DNA of 64,000 bases. It comes from Thermincola carboxydiphila (GTDB taxonomy: Bacteria > Bacillota > Thermincolia > Thermincolales > UBA2595). A program made the translations under genes and the position numbers. This document shows positions 37,731 to 47,325 of the stretch, one piece after another. The notes under the pieces were generated by a model that saw only the letters and a program-made list of their open reading frames with translations, was not told the DNA's origin and did no database searches. The DNA is taken from positions 422,440 through 486,439 of the forward strand of contig JAENYP010000001.1 of NCBI GenBank assembly GCA_016841725.1, in the 5' to 3' direction. Within the stretch, counting starts at the first letter, position 1, and each line of letters begins with the position of its first letter.

Positions 37731-39089
37731 TTAGTTCCGCAGGCTGTGTATCGGCGCCGGAATCCTGCCCCCTCTTTTAACAAACTCAACCGAACTATAT
37801 TTATTCACAGGCATAATAGGCGCCCGCCCCAGGAGGCCGCCAAATTCTACATAATCTCCTACTCCCTTGCCAGGAGCCGGAATAATCCTGACTGCAGTCG
37901 TTTTTTGATTAATAACACCTATTGCCGCCTCATCGGCAATAATGGCCGCAATGGTTTCAGCGCTGGTATCCCCCGGAACGGCAACCATATCAAGTCCGAC
38001 AGAACATACACAGGTCATTGCCTCAAGCTTTTCCAGGCTAAGGGCCCCATCCTCAACAGCCCTAATCATCCCGGCATCCTCACTGACCGGTATAAAAGCG
38101 CCGCTCAAACCACCCACATAAGATGAAGCCATAGCCCCGCCTTTCTTGACGGCATCATTTAACAGAGCCAAGGCAGCAGTAGTGCCATGAGTTCCGCAGC
38201 GTTCCAGTCCCATGGCTTCAAGTATTTCGGCCACACTGTCCCCAACAGCCGGAGTAGGCGCCAGGGACAAGTCTACGATACCAAAGGTTACTCCCAGCTT
38301 TTCAGAAGCTGCCCGTCCGACAAGCTCACCCATTCTGGTAACCTTAAAAGCAGTCTTTTTTATCATTTCTGCCAGGGTTCCGAAATCAGCCCCGTCCAGC
38401 TTTTCCACAGTCTGCTTGACAACACCCGGTCCGCTTACACCGACATTAATAACACACTCTGGTTCCCCCACACCGTGAAAAGCCCCGGCCATAAAGGGGT
38501 TATCCTCGGGCACATTGGCAAAGACCACCAGCTTGGCACAGGCCAGTCCGTCCTTATCAGCGGTCAGCTCTGATGCCTTTTTGATTACCCTGCCCATCCC
38601 GTAAACGGCATCCATATTGATGCCTGCCTTGGTTGTGGCCACATTAACAGAGGAACAGACCCTCTCTGTTGTTGCCAGGGCTTCGGGAATTGCCCTGATA
38701 AGTTTGCTGTCACCAGATGTGCAGCCCTTGTGTACCAGCGCCGAGAATCCGCCGATAAAGTTAACTCCCACCTCGGCCGAGGCCTTATCAAGAATCCTGG
38801 CAAAATAAACATAATCATCTGTTGCACTGCTCTCGGCAAAAATTGATACAGGCGTAACGGAAATCCTCTTATTCACAATAGGTATCCCGTATTCCCGCTC
38901 AATCTCCTCACCTGTGGCCACCAGATTGCCGGCCAGCCTGGTAATTTTATCATATATCTTGCGCCCCACGACTTTGTGGTCACTGTCGGCACAGTCCCTT
39001 AAACTTATCCCCATGGTAATTGTCCTGATATCAAGATGTTCCTGCTGTACCATACGGACAGTTTCCAATATCTCCTGAAAACTAAGCAA
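37731..39089 (-). CDS. UPF0210 / PFL-like family protein
   Basis: A 452-residue protein of the UPF0210 (DUF711) family, structurally related to pyruvate formate-lyase-like folds but without known activity. Recognisable segments: [42 protein letters not shown], and the C-terminal [16 protein letters not shown] start at 39089 behind GGGAGGG. It pairs with an ACT-domain gene 24 bp upstream, the standard arrangement of this family. Confidence 0.9.
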   Translation of the reverse strand: MLSFQEILETVRMVQQEHLDIRTITMGISLRDCADSDHKVVGRKIYDKITRLAGNLVATGEEIEREYGIPIVNKRISVTPVSIFAESSATDDYVYFARILDKASAEVGVNFIGGFSALVHKGCTSGDSKLIRAIPEALATTERVCSSVNVATTKAGINMDAVYGMGRVIKKASELTADKDGLACAKLVVFANVPEDNPFMAGAFHGVGEPECVINVGVSGPGVVKQTVEKLDGADFGTLAEMIKKTAFKVTRMGELVGRAASEKLGVTFGIVDLSLAPTPAVGDSVAEILEAMGLERCGTHGTTAALALLNDAVKKGGAMASSYVGGLSGAFIPVSEDAGMIRAVEDGALSLEKLEAMTCVCSVGLDMVAVPGDTSAETIAAIIADEAAIGVINQKTTAVRIIPAPGKGVGDYVEFGGLLGRAPIMPVNKYSSVEFVKRGGRIPAPIHSLRN

Positions 39090-39113
39090 AACGCTTCCCT
39101 CCCGCCTTGTGTC

Positions 39114-39422
39114 TTAAATCCTGTGCATAAACTGGAATACATCCTCATGCTGCACCTGTATCTGCAGACCGATTTCCCGGCCTTTTTCCTCCAACCTGTC
39201 TTTCAACGTCCCGAATTCAACTTCACAGTTAGTAATATCACAAACCATGACCATTGTAAATATGTCCTGAAGTATCGTCTGGCTGATATCTAAAATGTTG
39301 ACATTGTTTTCAGCCAATACCACCGATACCCCTGCAATAATTCCCACTTTGTCCTTACCCAGTACTGTGATGATAACCCTGCTTCGTGCTCCTTCACTGC
39401 CGGATATTTTATATTCCTGCAC
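39114..39422 (-). CDS. ACT-domain protein (UPF0237)
   Basis: A 102-residue protein with a single ACT domain (RVIITVLGKDKVGIIAGVSVVLAENNVNILDISQTI). It may be a regulatory partner of the UPF0210 protein; the ligand is unknown. I choose GTG 39422 (VQEYKISG) because AAGGAG lies 9 nt upstream; the frame extends 16 codons further without a site. Confidence 0.85.
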   Translation of the reverse strand: MQEYKISGSEGARSRVIITVLGKDKVGIIAGVSVVLAENNVNILDISQTILQDIFTMVMVCDITNCEVEFGTLKDRLEEKGREIGLQIQVQHEDVFQFMHRI

Positions 39423-39606
39423 CGGTCTCAACTCCTTGTTAGAAATCTTTTTTAAATATAATAATAACATTATAACAGGTGAATGCTGGAAAAGCCAGTT
39501 TGACTAAACTAAATATATATTCAGAGATTGGGCAAAATAGAACAGATAAAAAACACTGATTCATAATTTTGCTATTAAAGAATGCACCTGGGAAGGAGGC
39601 TGCCTA

Positions 39607-40284
39607 TTGTTTGAAAATGACAGTGATTTCTTTTTCCTTGAGAAACCACCGGTTAACCTTGAGGATGCCCCACCCCATGTGGAACCTCTGGAATCTTCAA
39701 ACACTGATGTAAAAGTAAGAATTTCCGGACGACATATTCATATTTCTCAAAAAGACCTGGAACTGCTCTACGGTCCCGGTTATAATCTGACCAAGTACCG
39801 TGACCTGGCCCAGCCGGGGCAGTATGCTGCCAAGGAAACCCTAACGGTGGTGGGCCCCAAGGGGGTCATAGAAGGTATCCGAATCCTTGGCCCCATAAGA
39901 GATAAAACCCAGGTAGAGATTTCCGGAACAGACGGCTACCACCTGGGGATGGAACCACCGGTCAGGGACTCAGGCAATATTGCAGGAACGCCAGGCATAG
40001 TCCTGGTGGGTCCCTATGGGGCAGTTACCCTGAAGGAAGGGGTAATCCTGGCAGCAACTCATATTCACATGAGTCCTGATGATGCCGCGAAACTGAAACT
40101 CAAAAACGGCGACCGGGTACAGGTGCTGGTAGATGGCGAAAGGGACATAATTTTCACTGAAGTTCTGGTAAGAGTGGATAGGAGCTTTATTACCGAGATG
40201 CATGTTGATACCGATGAAGCAAATGCTGCCGTGATAGAAGACGGTGATTATGTGACAATCATCGGGAAGATACTTGTTTCCTAG
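39607..40284 (+). CDS. pduL: Phosphate propanoyltransferase (PduL-type phosphotransacylase)
   Basis: Converts acyl-CoA and phosphate to acyl phosphate. The 225-residue protein has the two metal-binding histidine motifs VRISGRHIHIS and AATHIHMSPDDA. The first 34 residues (FENDSDFFFLEKPPVNLEDAPPHVEPLESS) are an acidic extension not needed for catalysis. TTG start at 39607 behind GGAAGGAGG. No microcompartment genes are near, so it probably serves as a housekeeping phosphotransacetylase. Palindrome P1-3 begins 3 bp after its stop. Confidence 0.88.
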   Translation: MFENDSDFFFLEKPPVNLEDAPPHVEPLESSNTDVKVRISGRHIHISQKDLELLYGPGYNLTKYRDLAQPGQYAAKETLTVVGPKGVIEGIRILGPIRDKTQVEISGTDGYHLGMEPPVRDSGNIAGTPGIVLVGPYGAVTLKEGVILAATHIHMSPDDAAKLKLKNGDRVQVLVDGERDIIFTEVLVRVDRSFITEMHVDTDEANAAVIEDGDYVTIIGKILVS

Positions 40285-40287
40285 TGA

Positions 40288-40376
40288 GGTGTTTTCGGGA
40301 AATGACCGTAGGGCGAATTAGGTGAGAATTGTACCGATTTTCCGCACTATATTCTACGGTCATTTCCCGGAACACC
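40288..40376 (+). repeat. Palindromic repeat family P1, copy 3 (short form, after pduL)
   Basis: An 89-bp palindrome: outer arms ggtgtt..cgggaaatgaccgtag and its complement. The loop side carries attgtaccgattttccgca, the family core. Starts 3 bp after the pduL stop codon. Confidence 0.85.
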
Positions 40377-40406
40377 GAAAATAGAGAAAACAAAAGGAGG
40401 AGTATA

Positions 40407-40592
40407 ATGATGAAAGTGGAAGATGATAAAAAAATTCCCCAGACACAGCATAAAAAGATATATGACAAAGGGGAACAGATTGAAAACACCCTAACGGTCC
40501 TGGACAATCCCGATGACAGGATGACAGAGCAAACAGGTAATGGTTTCACCATTGTTAAAAATGATAATCCTGATGATGTAGAAAGCCAATAA
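40407..40592 (+). CDS. Small acidic hypothetical protein
   Basis: A 61-residue hydrophilic protein (MMKVEDDKKIPQTQHKKIYD...). ATG 40407 has a strong AAAGGAGGAG site, which supports translation. No membrane segment, cysteine or known motif. It follows pduL after palindrome P1-3 and may be on the same transcript. Function unknown. Confidence 0.6.
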   Translation: MMKVEDDKKIPQTQHKKIYDKGEQIENTLTVLDNPDDRMTEQTGNGFTIVKNDNPDDVESQ

Positions 40593-40648
40593 GTTGAAAA
40601 AAGGGGGCGACTTCATGGCGAAATCGTACCCTTAACTTTTAGAGTAGA

Positions 40649-41434
40649 TTAATTTTTCCCGCAAACCTGGCAATCTGAGTCAGGCTTAACCTCAACCTCT
40701 CTGAAGGATACCTCCAGGGCATCATACATAAGCAGCCTGCCGGTCAACAGTCTCCCCCGGCCTGTCAGCAGCTTGATAACCTCTGCTGCCTGGATAGTCC
40801 CGATTGTCCCAGCCACAGCGCCGAGTACTCCGGGCGGATGTGGCATAGCTTCCGGGGGAGGCGGTTCACGAAAAACGCACTGGAAACAGGGACCTTTTCC
40901 CGGAACGATGGTCATGGCCTGTCCGAAAAAGCCAAGTATACCGCCATGAACAAACGGCTTGCCGGACTTTATACAGGCCTCATTGAGAATGTATCTGGCT
41001 GGAAAATTATCTGTACAGTCTACAACAACATCATACCCTGATATAAGGTGCCCGGCATTCTCCCTGTCGACCCTTTCACCGGCAGGCACAAGCCTGATTT
41101 CAGGGTTTAGTGCCGATAACTTTTCAAAGGCGGAAACGGCCTTGGGCTTCCCCAAGTCAGGGGTTCTGTGCAGTACCTGCCGCTGCAGGTTGCTCAGGTC
41201 AACTGAATCATAGTCGGTGAACCCGATGGTCCCTATACCTGCTGCAGTAAGATAATAAAGCACCGGTGACCCCAGGCCCCCGGTCCCTACCACCAGCACT
41301 TTGCCACCCTTCAGCATAAGCTGTCCGGCTTCACCTATTTCACTCATAATAAGCTGCCGGTGATACCTTTGCTTCTCCTTGGCACTCAATCCCTCATTTA
41401 AGCCTTCATCTATGCCATCATCTATGCTGCTCAT
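40649..41434 (-). CDS. ThiF/MoeB/HesA-type adenylating enzyme
   Basis: E1-like ATP-dependent adenylyltransferase of 261 residues, which activates the C-terminus of a ThiS/MoaD-like sulfur carrier. It has GTGGLGSPVLYYLTAAG (ATP binding), DLSNLQRQVLH, CTDNFPARYILN, and a C-terminal zinc site FQC...DCQVCGKN. The first 15 residues are acidic. Start uncertain between ATG 41440 and ATG 41434; the latter is better spaced from GAGGT. No sulfur carrier gene was found next to it, so its pathway (thiamin, molybdopterin or other) is open. Confidence 0.87.
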   Translation of the reverse strand: MSSIDDGIDEGLNEGLSAKEKQRYHRQLIMSEIGEAGQLMLKGGKVLVVGTGGLGSPVLYYLTAAGIGTIGFTDYDSVDLSNLQRQVLHRTPDLGKPKAVSAFEKLSALNPEIRLVPAGERVDRENAGHLISGYDVVVDCTDNFPARYILNEACIKSGKPFVHGGILGFFGQAMTIVPGKGPCFQCVFREPPPPEAMPHPPGVLGAVAGTIGTIQAAEVIKLLTGRGRLLTGRLLMYDALEVSFREVEVKPDSDCQVCGKN

Positions 41435-41475
41435 ATTCATACCTCTTCCTGCCCACAATGTCATTAGGCCGCCTA

Positions 41476-42156
41476 TTATTCCTCGACCCTGCTGAACCGG
41501 GAAACAGCTCCCCTTAATTCTCCATCCACCATAATGGGGTTCATTTCAATTTTATAGAGAATTTCATCTACAATAATAGTGCCGCTTCTCGGTTCACGTT
41601 TCCTAAGGATAGTTTCCATACCCAGAGCAGGAAACAGTTCTCCAACAGGCTGGCCGATAATGTTTTCAGCATTTATGCCCCATAATTCCTCTGCCTTCCT
41701 GTTAAAGACATTTATTTTTCCTTCCGGGTTAATGGCTAATATGCCATAAACAGCCAGGTCAATTATCTTTGAAAGACCTTCAATTGACTTTTTGTAATGA
41801 TCCATAAATGCTGACGCCAGGTCGGTACGGGTCAGCCATCCCACCATCTTGCCCGCTTTATCCACAACAGGAAGCCTTCCAACCGGAATATTCATAGCTT
41901 CTTCCACCGGCATAGTCTCCCCGATTGAAATAACATTCTTGTTCATGAGCCACTCTATCGGAGTATCCAACGGCTTGCCAATTGCCCTCATGAGGTGTGT
42001 CTTGGTAAAAACCCCGACAACCTTCCCGTCATTATCAACCACAGGCGCACCGTCAATAACCCTGTCCAGAAATAACTGGTTGACCTCTTTAATAGTTTGA
42101 TCTTTTCTTAGTTTCAGTACTCCCTTGGACATTACATCCCTAACCAAGACTCTCAT
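41476..42156 (-). CDS. CBS-pair and PAS domain protein
   Basis: A 226-residue soluble protein with two CBS motifs (about 1-120: DVMSKGVLKLRKDQTIKEVN and WLMNKNVISIGETMPVEEAM) and a PAS domain (about 130-226: GILAINPEGKINVFNRKAEELWG). No output domain. Such proteins probably sense adenyl ligands and redox or small molecules; no target is visible. Followed 12 bp later by the ThiF-like gene start region on the same strand. Confidence 0.85.
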   Translation of the reverse strand: MRVLVRDVMSKGVLKLRKDQTIKEVNQLFLDRVIDGAPVVDNDGKVVGVFTKTHLMRAIGKPLDTPIEWLMNKNVISIGETMPVEEAMNIPVGRLPVVDKAGKMVGWLTRTDLASAFMDHYKKSIEGLSKIIDLAVYGILAINPEGKINVFNRKAEELWGINAENIIGQPVGELFPALGMETILRKREPRSGTIIVDEILYKIEMNPIMVDGELRGAVSRFSRVEE

Positions 42157-42286
42157 AAAATCCTCCGCTTTTAGAAAATAATCTGAATTTCCCTATATAA
42201 TATCATACAATAAATCTAAAAAAAAATCAGTAAAACTTATGAAAAACCAAATATTTGACCATACTTTCCACAGGAGGTCGGTAGTT

Positions 42287-42559
42287 TTGGCAGTTGAACA
42301 GAACAAAAAAACAACAGGGAAGAAAAAAAGCAGGAAGAAAAAAAAGCCTCTGACTCCTGTGGATAAGTTTAAAATTGAAACAGCGAAAGAACTTGGCCTA
42401 TGGGATAAAGTCAAGGAGATTGGCTGGGCAGGGCTAAGCGCCGCCGAATCAGGGCAGATTGGGGGATATATGACCCGGAAAATGAAACAGCGGAAGCTGA
42501 ACAATCTTGAGGAATACTCGGAAGCGCGTCTTAAGCGCGGGCGTAAGCCTCCACAGTAG
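42287..42559 (+). CDS. Small acid-soluble spore protein, alpha/beta (SspF-like) type
   Basis: A 90-residue DNA-binding spore protein homologue. Lys-rich N-terminus (about 5-24) then the SASP-like core DKFKIETAKELGLWDKVKEI and GWAGLSAAESGQIGGYMTRKM, close to SspF. TTG start at 42287 behind CAGGAGGTC; an earlier frame start at 42239 has no site. It should be expressed in the forespore and protect DNA. Palindrome P1-4 starts 2 bp after its stop. Confidence 0.85.
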   Translation: MAVEQNKKTTGKKKSRKKKKPLTPVDKFKIETAKELGLWDKVKEIGWAGLSAAESGQIGGYMTRKMKQRKLNNLEEYSEARLKRGRKPPQ

Positions 42560-42561
42560 TA

Positions 42562-42676
42562 AGCTCCGGAAAAGGCTGCGAATGGCATATAGTGAGCTGT
42601 TGCACCGATTTTCCGCAATGCCGCCGGAGAAATCTTGTACAACAGCTCACCATATGCCGCAGCCATTTCCGGAGCC
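42562..42676 (+). repeat. Palindromic repeat family P1, copy 4 (short form, after the SASP gene)
   Basis: A 115-bp palindrome with arms agctccggaaaaggctgcg and its near complement, then an inward tgagctgttg/caacagctca step. The core accgattttccgcaatgccgcc is shared with copies 2, 3 and 5, followed directly by the 3' core gagaaatcttgtacaac. It looks like copy 2 or 5 with the inner 200 bp missing. Confidence 0.85.
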
Positions 42677-42775
42677 AACCCAGGGAAGGTGTTACGCCCA
42701 ATATAAAAAACTTGTTCTTGTGCTTGTTGTGATTCTAATTCACTTATAAATGATTGTTTAACAAAGCCTTAGAAG

Positions 42776-42852
42776 AAAAAAAGGCAGGGATACTCCTAGG
42801 GGTTACAGTAGTACCGTCCCCCGGGAATATGCCTGCTACTTCTGTCTTTTTT
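42776..42852 (-). terminator. Terminator after the 42.9 kb zinc-ribbon gene
   Basis: On the minus strand GCAGGCATATTCCC-GGGG pairs imperfectly with CCCCTAGGAGTATCCCTGC, followed by seven T residues. Starts immediately after the gene. Confidence 0.7.
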
Positions 42853-43050
42853 TTACTTTTGAGGCTTATCATCGATTAAGGCTTTATAATAATCCCTGAT
42901 ATTTTCGTTAAACTTAGCCATACAGTCTTTGCACACACACCAGCATGCCTTTTCCTTCTTGTTCTCGTCATTGAGAATGATGGAACATGTCAAATCAGCA
43001 TCCATTTCCTTACCACAAAGCTCACAGTTTGCACATTTGAATTCCGACAC
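42853..43050 (-). CDS. Small cysteine-rich zinc-ribbon-like protein
   Basis: A 65-residue protein with CANCELCGKEMD and later CWCVCKDC, seven cysteines in pairs that could bind zinc. GTG start at 43050 behind GGGGGGAAT. It lies downstream of ileS on the same strand. Family and function are not recognised. Confidence 0.7.
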   Translation of the reverse strand: MSEFKCANCELCGKEMDADLTCSIILNDENKKEKACWCVCKDCMAKFNENIRDYYKALIDDKPQK

Positions 43051-43202
43051 CTTTATTCCCCCCTTAGTTTAATTTGTGACTCATATAGCATATGGAGCCA
43101 GTATACAATTATTCCAAATATTTAATTTCGACACCTTATCAGCAGATTCCTGCCGTGATGAAGACAATATGCATGACATTAACGGGCTTAACGCTAAGCC
43201 AT

Positions 43203-45995
43203 TTACACCTGTCTTACTACGTCCAGGCATTTCCCACACAGGGTCGTATAAACTGAATCCTTACCAACCTTTTCACTGTATGTCCAACAGCGTTCACACT
43301 TGCCCCCCGCAGCCTGGGCCACTTTCACTTTAAGTCCCGGCATTTCCTCAGAAACAAATACATCTCCGGGAGCATTATCGATATTTTCCAGCTCTGCTCT
43401 GGAAACAATCAGGATTGACGCCAGTTGGTCTGCTGCCGGTTCGAGGAACGTGTGAAGCTCCTCACCGGCATATACGGTCACAGAAGCATCCATGGAATGG
43501 CCGATAACCTTATCCCGGCGCGCCTGCTCCAGCGCCTTGGCAATTTCATTCCGGGCCTTGATTATTTTCTCCCACTTGGCCTCGAGCTCTTCATCAATAT
43601 AGTCTTCCCTGACCTGGGGCATTTCAGCCAGCTGAACACTGCCGGGGTCACCGGCAGACCGCGGAATATAACGCCACAGTTCTTCTGACGTAAATGCCAG
43701 TACAGGAGCAATAATCCTGACCAGGGACGTTATAATCTCATACATGACGGTCTGGGCAGCGCGGCGCTCCATGGAATCCGGCAAAGAAGTATATACCCTG
43801 TCTTTGGCAATATCCAGATAGAATGCGCTCATATCAACGGCACAGAAATTGTGTACCGCATGATAAACAACATGGAACTCATAGTTGTCATAAGCATTCG
43901 AAACCCGCTTGCTCAGCTTGTGAAGCTTTAGCAGGGCCCACCTGTCAAGCTCCGTCAGCTCATCATAGGCTGCCCTGTCATACTCGGGGTCAAAATCATA
44001 GAGGTTCCCCAAAAGGTATCGTGCTGTATTCCTGATTTTGCGGTATGCCTCTGACATCTGTTTCAGGATTCCCTTGGACACAGCCACATCTGCCTTATAG
44101 TCAGCCGAGGATACCCACAGCCTGAGAATATCGGCCCCCATTTGCTGAATCACTTCAAGGGGATCGGTAGCATTCCCCTGTGACTTGGACATTTTCCGCC
44201 CCTGTTCATCAACCAGGAACCCATGGGTCAGGACTGTCCCGTAAGGTGCCTTTCCGGTATTGGCAACTGAAGTACAGAGTGATGAATTGAACCATCCCCT
44301 GTGCTGATCACTGCCTTCCAGGTAAAGGTCGGCAGGCCAGGTCAGGTCAGGCCAATACTGGGGCTGAGTAAGCACCGCCCAGTGGCTGGAGCCAGAATCA
44401 AACCATACATCCATAATATCTGTTTCCTTACGGAACCTGCCGCTGCCACAAGCCGGACAGGTTACGCCCGGAGGCATAAGGTCCTTGGCTTCCCTGGCAA
44501 ACCAGACATCAGAGCCGTTTTCCTTCACCAGTTCCTTAATATGATCAATAGTCCTGTCATTGATAACCTCTTTTCCGCAATCCTCACAATAGAAGATGGG
44601 AATAGGTACCCCCCATGTCCTCTGCCTGGAAATACACCAGTCCCCACGGTCAGCAATCATATTATAAATCCGGTCACGACCCCATGACGGAACCCACCTT
44701 ACCCTGTCAATTTCTTCGAGCGCCCGTTTCCGGAAACCGTCAATTGAAGCAAACCACTGCTCAGTCGCCCTGAAAAGAATCGGATTCTTACAGCGCCAGC
44801 AGTGCGGGTACTGGTGTTTGATCCATGACATTTTCATCAGGGCCCCGATTTCCTCCAGTTTGACAACAACGCTCTTGTTGGCCTCATCAGTAGTTTTGCC
44901 TTCAACAAAACCGCCTTCAGAGGTAAACACACCCCTGTTGTCAAGTGGTGAAATAACAGGGAGATTGTATTTCTTACCTACCTCAAAGTCCTCAACACCA
45001 TGTCCCGGAGCTGTATGAACACAACCGGTACCCTGTTCCAGAGTAACATGGTCACCCAGAATAAGCAGGGATTCCCGTTCCATGAACGGGTGTCTGCAGC
45101 TGATTCCTTCGAGGTCGGAGCCCTTAAAGTTTTGTTTTACTGCATATTTTTCAATTCCGACATCTGCCATGAACTGTTCCAATAACCCCTCAGCCACAAC
45201 GAGTTTTTCTCCGTCTTCACCCGTTTCCGCCAGCACATAGTCAAAATCAGGGTGCAGGCAGATGGCGACATTAGCCGGCAGTGTCCACGGTGTTGTTGTC
45301 CAGATAACCACAAAGGTGTTCTCTTCACCTATAACGCCCTTGCCCTCCTGCACCGGGAACTTAACATATATAGAAGCAGATTTCTTGTCACCATATTCAA
45401 CTTCTGCTTCAGCCAGGGCCGTTTCACAGGAAGCACACCAGTATACAGGCTTCAGCCCCTTGTAGATATAGCCGCGTTTGGCCATTTCACCAAATACTTC
45501 GATTTGCTTAGCCTCAAAATGGGGCTGCAGGGTCAGGTAAGGATTTTCCCAGTCACCCCTGACTCCCAGGCGCTTGAACTGCTCCCTCTGGATGCCGACA
45601 TATTTAAGGGCATATTCCTGACATTTCTTCCTGAATTCTACAAGCCCGGCTTCATGGCGGTTAATCCCCAGGGCCTTAATAGCCTGCTGCTCAATGGGGA
45701 GCCCATGGGTATCCCATCCGGGAACATAGGGTGCATCAAACCCGTTCATTGATTTATACTTAACAATAATGTCTTTTAGCACCTTGTTTAAGGTATGTCC
45801 CAGATGAATATTGCCATTAGCATATGGAGGCCCATCATGCAGGATAAACTTGGGCTTGCCTTCATTTTTTTCCTGGACCTTCCTGTAAATATCCTGCTTT
45901 TCCCAGAAATCAAGTATCTCCGGCTCCCGCTCCGGAAGGTTCCCCCTCATGGGGAAATCGGTCTGCGGCAGGTTCAGTGTCTTGCTGTAATCCAT
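43203..45995 (-). CDS. ileS: Isoleucyl-tRNA synthetase
   Basis: Charges tRNA-Ile. The 930-residue class I enzyme has the HIGH motif in PPYANGNIHLGH, the editing (CP1) domain, the KMSKS motif in GRKMSKSQGN, and a C-terminal zinc finger CERCW...CGKCLD. Length matches the bacterial short type. It is preceded by a T-box leader with an AUC specifier and a sigma-A promoter. Confidence 0.97.
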   Translation of the reverse strand: MDYSKTLNLPQTDFPMRGNLPEREPEILDFWEKQDIYRKVQEKNEGKPKFILHDGPPYANGNIHLGHTLNKVLKDIIVKYKSMNGFDAPYVPGWDTHGLPIEQQAIKALGINRHEAGLVEFRKKCQEYALKYVGIQREQFKRLGVRGDWENPYLTLQPHFEAKQIEVFGEMAKRGYIYKGLKPVYWCASCETALAEAEVEYGDKKSASIYVKFPVQEGKGVIGEENTFVVIWTTTPWTLPANVAICLHPDFDYVLAETGEDGEKLVVAEGLLEQFMADVGIEKYAVKQNFKGSDLEGISCRHPFMERESLLILGDHVTLEQGTGCVHTAPGHGVEDFEVGKKYNLPVISPLDNRGVFTSEGGFVEGKTTDEANKSVVVKLEEIGALMKMSWIKHQYPHCWRCKNPILFRATEQWFASIDGFRKRALEEIDRVRWVPSWGRDRIYNMIADRGDWCISRQRTWGVPIPIFYCEDCGKEVINDRTIDHIKELVKENGSDVWFAREAKDLMPPGVTCPACGSGRFRKETDIMDVWFDSGSSHWAVLTQPQYWPDLTWPADLYLEGSDQHRGWFNSSLCTSVANTGKAPYGTVLTHGFLVDEQGRKMSKSQGNATDPLEVIQQMGADILRLWVSSADYKADVAVSKGILKQMSEAYRKIRNTARYLLGNLYDFDPEYDRAAYDELTELDRWALLKLHKLSKRVSNAYDNYEFHVVYHAVHNFCAVDMSAFYLDIAKDRVYTSLPDSMERRAAQTVMYEIITSLVRIIAPVLAFTSEELWRYIPRSAGDPGSVQLAEMPQVREDYIDEELEAKWEKIIKARNEIAKALEQARRDKVIGHSMDASVTVYAGEELHTFLEPAADQLASILIVSRAELENIDNAPGDVFVSEEMPGLKVKVAQAAGGKCERCWTYSEKVGKDSVYTTLCGKCLDVVRQV

Positions 45996-46022
45996 TTAAC
46001 TATTCCTCCTCAATTCACAGCT

Positions 46023-46292
46023 TTCAGGCATAAAAAAAACCCCGTCCCATAGGGACGGGAGTAAATTTCCCGCGGTACCACCCTAAATTCCGTTATAACT
46101 GGCAGGTACACACTGCATTGCCAGTACGGCTCTTATTTGCCTGCAGGATAACGGCTGCACCGGTACGGCTTACTCAACTTTCGGCTGCACAACTCCGGAG
46201 TGATTTTCGGCACTGTTACAGCATCCGGCTCACACCTTCCCGGACTCGCTGACCCTGACTTAATGCCTACTCGTTCCTTCATGGTCATTAAT
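46023..46292 (-). ncRNA. T-box leader of ileS
   Basis: On the minus strand the RNA contains the T-box AGGGTGGTACCGCGG (46072-46086), a long Stem I region upstream, and a probable AUC (Ile) specifier near 46202-46204 within GAAAATCACTC. It ends in the terminator at 46032-46059. Uncharged tRNA-Ile would stabilise the antiterminator. Confidence 0.93.
46032..46059 (-). terminator. T-box regulated terminator of ileS
   Basis: CCCGTCCC pairs with GGGACGGG around a 3-nt loop, followed by eight T residues on the minus strand. Confidence 0.93.
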
Positions 46293-46318
46293 TTTATTCC
46301 TGAAACAATTATTATATT

Positions 46319-46347
46319 ATTATATCCAATACATGCGGCTTAGTCAA
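46319..46347 (-). promoter_or_regulatory. Sigma-A promoter of the T-box-ileS transcript
   Basis: TTGACT and TATAAT are separated by exactly 17 nt, just upstream of the T-box start. Confidence 0.85.
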
Positions 46348-46371
46348 CTTTCAGACATAACAACGGAACAC

Positions 46372-46662
46372 CTAATCTCCGGCACCCAAAACACGCTGCA
46401 ACTCATCCCTGGTCACCCCGTAAAACTTAATCAGTTTTGTCCTCCCGGTGTGACCTGATAATATTTCCACCTGCTTTTTGGGAATTTTCAACAATGATGC
46501 AAAAAACTCAATACACGCAGCATTCGCTGCCCCATCCACCGGAGGTGCAGTAAGGGTTACTTTAAGCATATTACCCAACTCACCGGCAATCCGGTTTCTG
46601 GAAGCCCTTGGTTGTATCTTGACCTTAACAGCCGTCCCATCCGAATGTTCCTGAATATCCAA
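46372..46662 (-). CDS. yggU: DUF167 (YggU) family protein
   Basis: A 96-residue YggU-type protein with VKIQPRASRNRI, LTAPPVDGAANAACIEFFA and ILSGHTGRTK, the family hallmarks. Function unknown. TTG start at 46662 behind GGGAGGCGC. Last gene of the division cluster, 15 bp after divIVA. Confidence 0.9.
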   Translation of the reverse strand: MDIQEHSDGTAVKVKIQPRASRNRIAGELGNMLKVTLTAPPVDGAANAACIEFFASLLKIPKKQVEILSGHTGRTKLIKFYGVTRDELQRVLGAGD

Positions 46663-46677
46663 GACAGCGCCTCCCTG

Positions 46678-47223
46678 TCAGGCGGAATTACCTATTTTAA
46701 AATCAGCCTTTTTAGACGTCCCGGTCACTTCTGCTTCCCCCACTGCCGCTTCATTAAAAAAAGTCTGGTCAAACCTTACATCTTCCTCTTCTCCTATGAG
46801 TTCCAGCTGGCTCCTGAGAAAAGAACGGAACCTGACCCTGAATACCTGGGCTTCTTTCCTGATATCCTCATAGTCCCTGATGATAGTCTTAACCTGTTCC
46901 TCAGCAGCGGCAATAATCTGTTCTGCCTTAAGACGCGCTTCCTGAATAACGGCATCTGCTTCCCTGCGGGCGCCGTTTTTCATCTCATCCGAAGTCTGCT
47001 GGGCGATAACCAGGGTTTTCTGAAGTGTCTGTTCCAGTTCCCGGTAAGTGCCTATATCTGAATCCTTTGCTTGCAGCGCCTCTTTTAACCCGGCATTTTC
47101 CTTGAACAGGACTTCATATTCTTTGACAACCCGATCGAGAAATTCGTCAACCTCTTCTTCATCATAACCGCGAAAAGCCTTGCGAAACTCTTTGTTATGG
47201 ACATCCAAAGGGGTCAATGTCAA
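46678..47223 (-). CDS. divIVA: DivIVA family cell division/polarity protein
   Basis: Curvature-sensing coiled-coil protein that recruits division and polarity factors. The 181-residue protein begins LTLTPLDVHNKEFRKAFRGYDEEEVDEFLD, the DivIVA membrane-binding start, and continues as a long coiled coil (about 30-150). TTG start chosen at 47223, 7-9 nt after GGGAGGTG; the frame is open 10 codons further up. Follows ylmH, its usual neighbour. Confidence 0.93.
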   Translation of the reverse strand: MTLTPLDVHNKEFRKAFRGYDEEEVDEFLDRVVKEYEVLFKENAGLKEALQAKDSDIGTYRELEQTLQKTLVIAQQTSDEMKNGARREADAVIQEARLKAEQIIAAAEEQVKTIIRDYEDIRKEAQVFRVRFRSFLRSQLELIGEEEDVRFDQTFFNEAAVGEAEVTGTSKKADFKIGNSA

Positions 47224-47325
47224 ATCCAGCACCTCCCAAAACCTTTTATGCAAGGTATTAAAAGATACTTCTACTTATAGGAAATAAAATCCTCTGTAAT
47301 GTGATAAAATCTACCAAAAAAGTTC

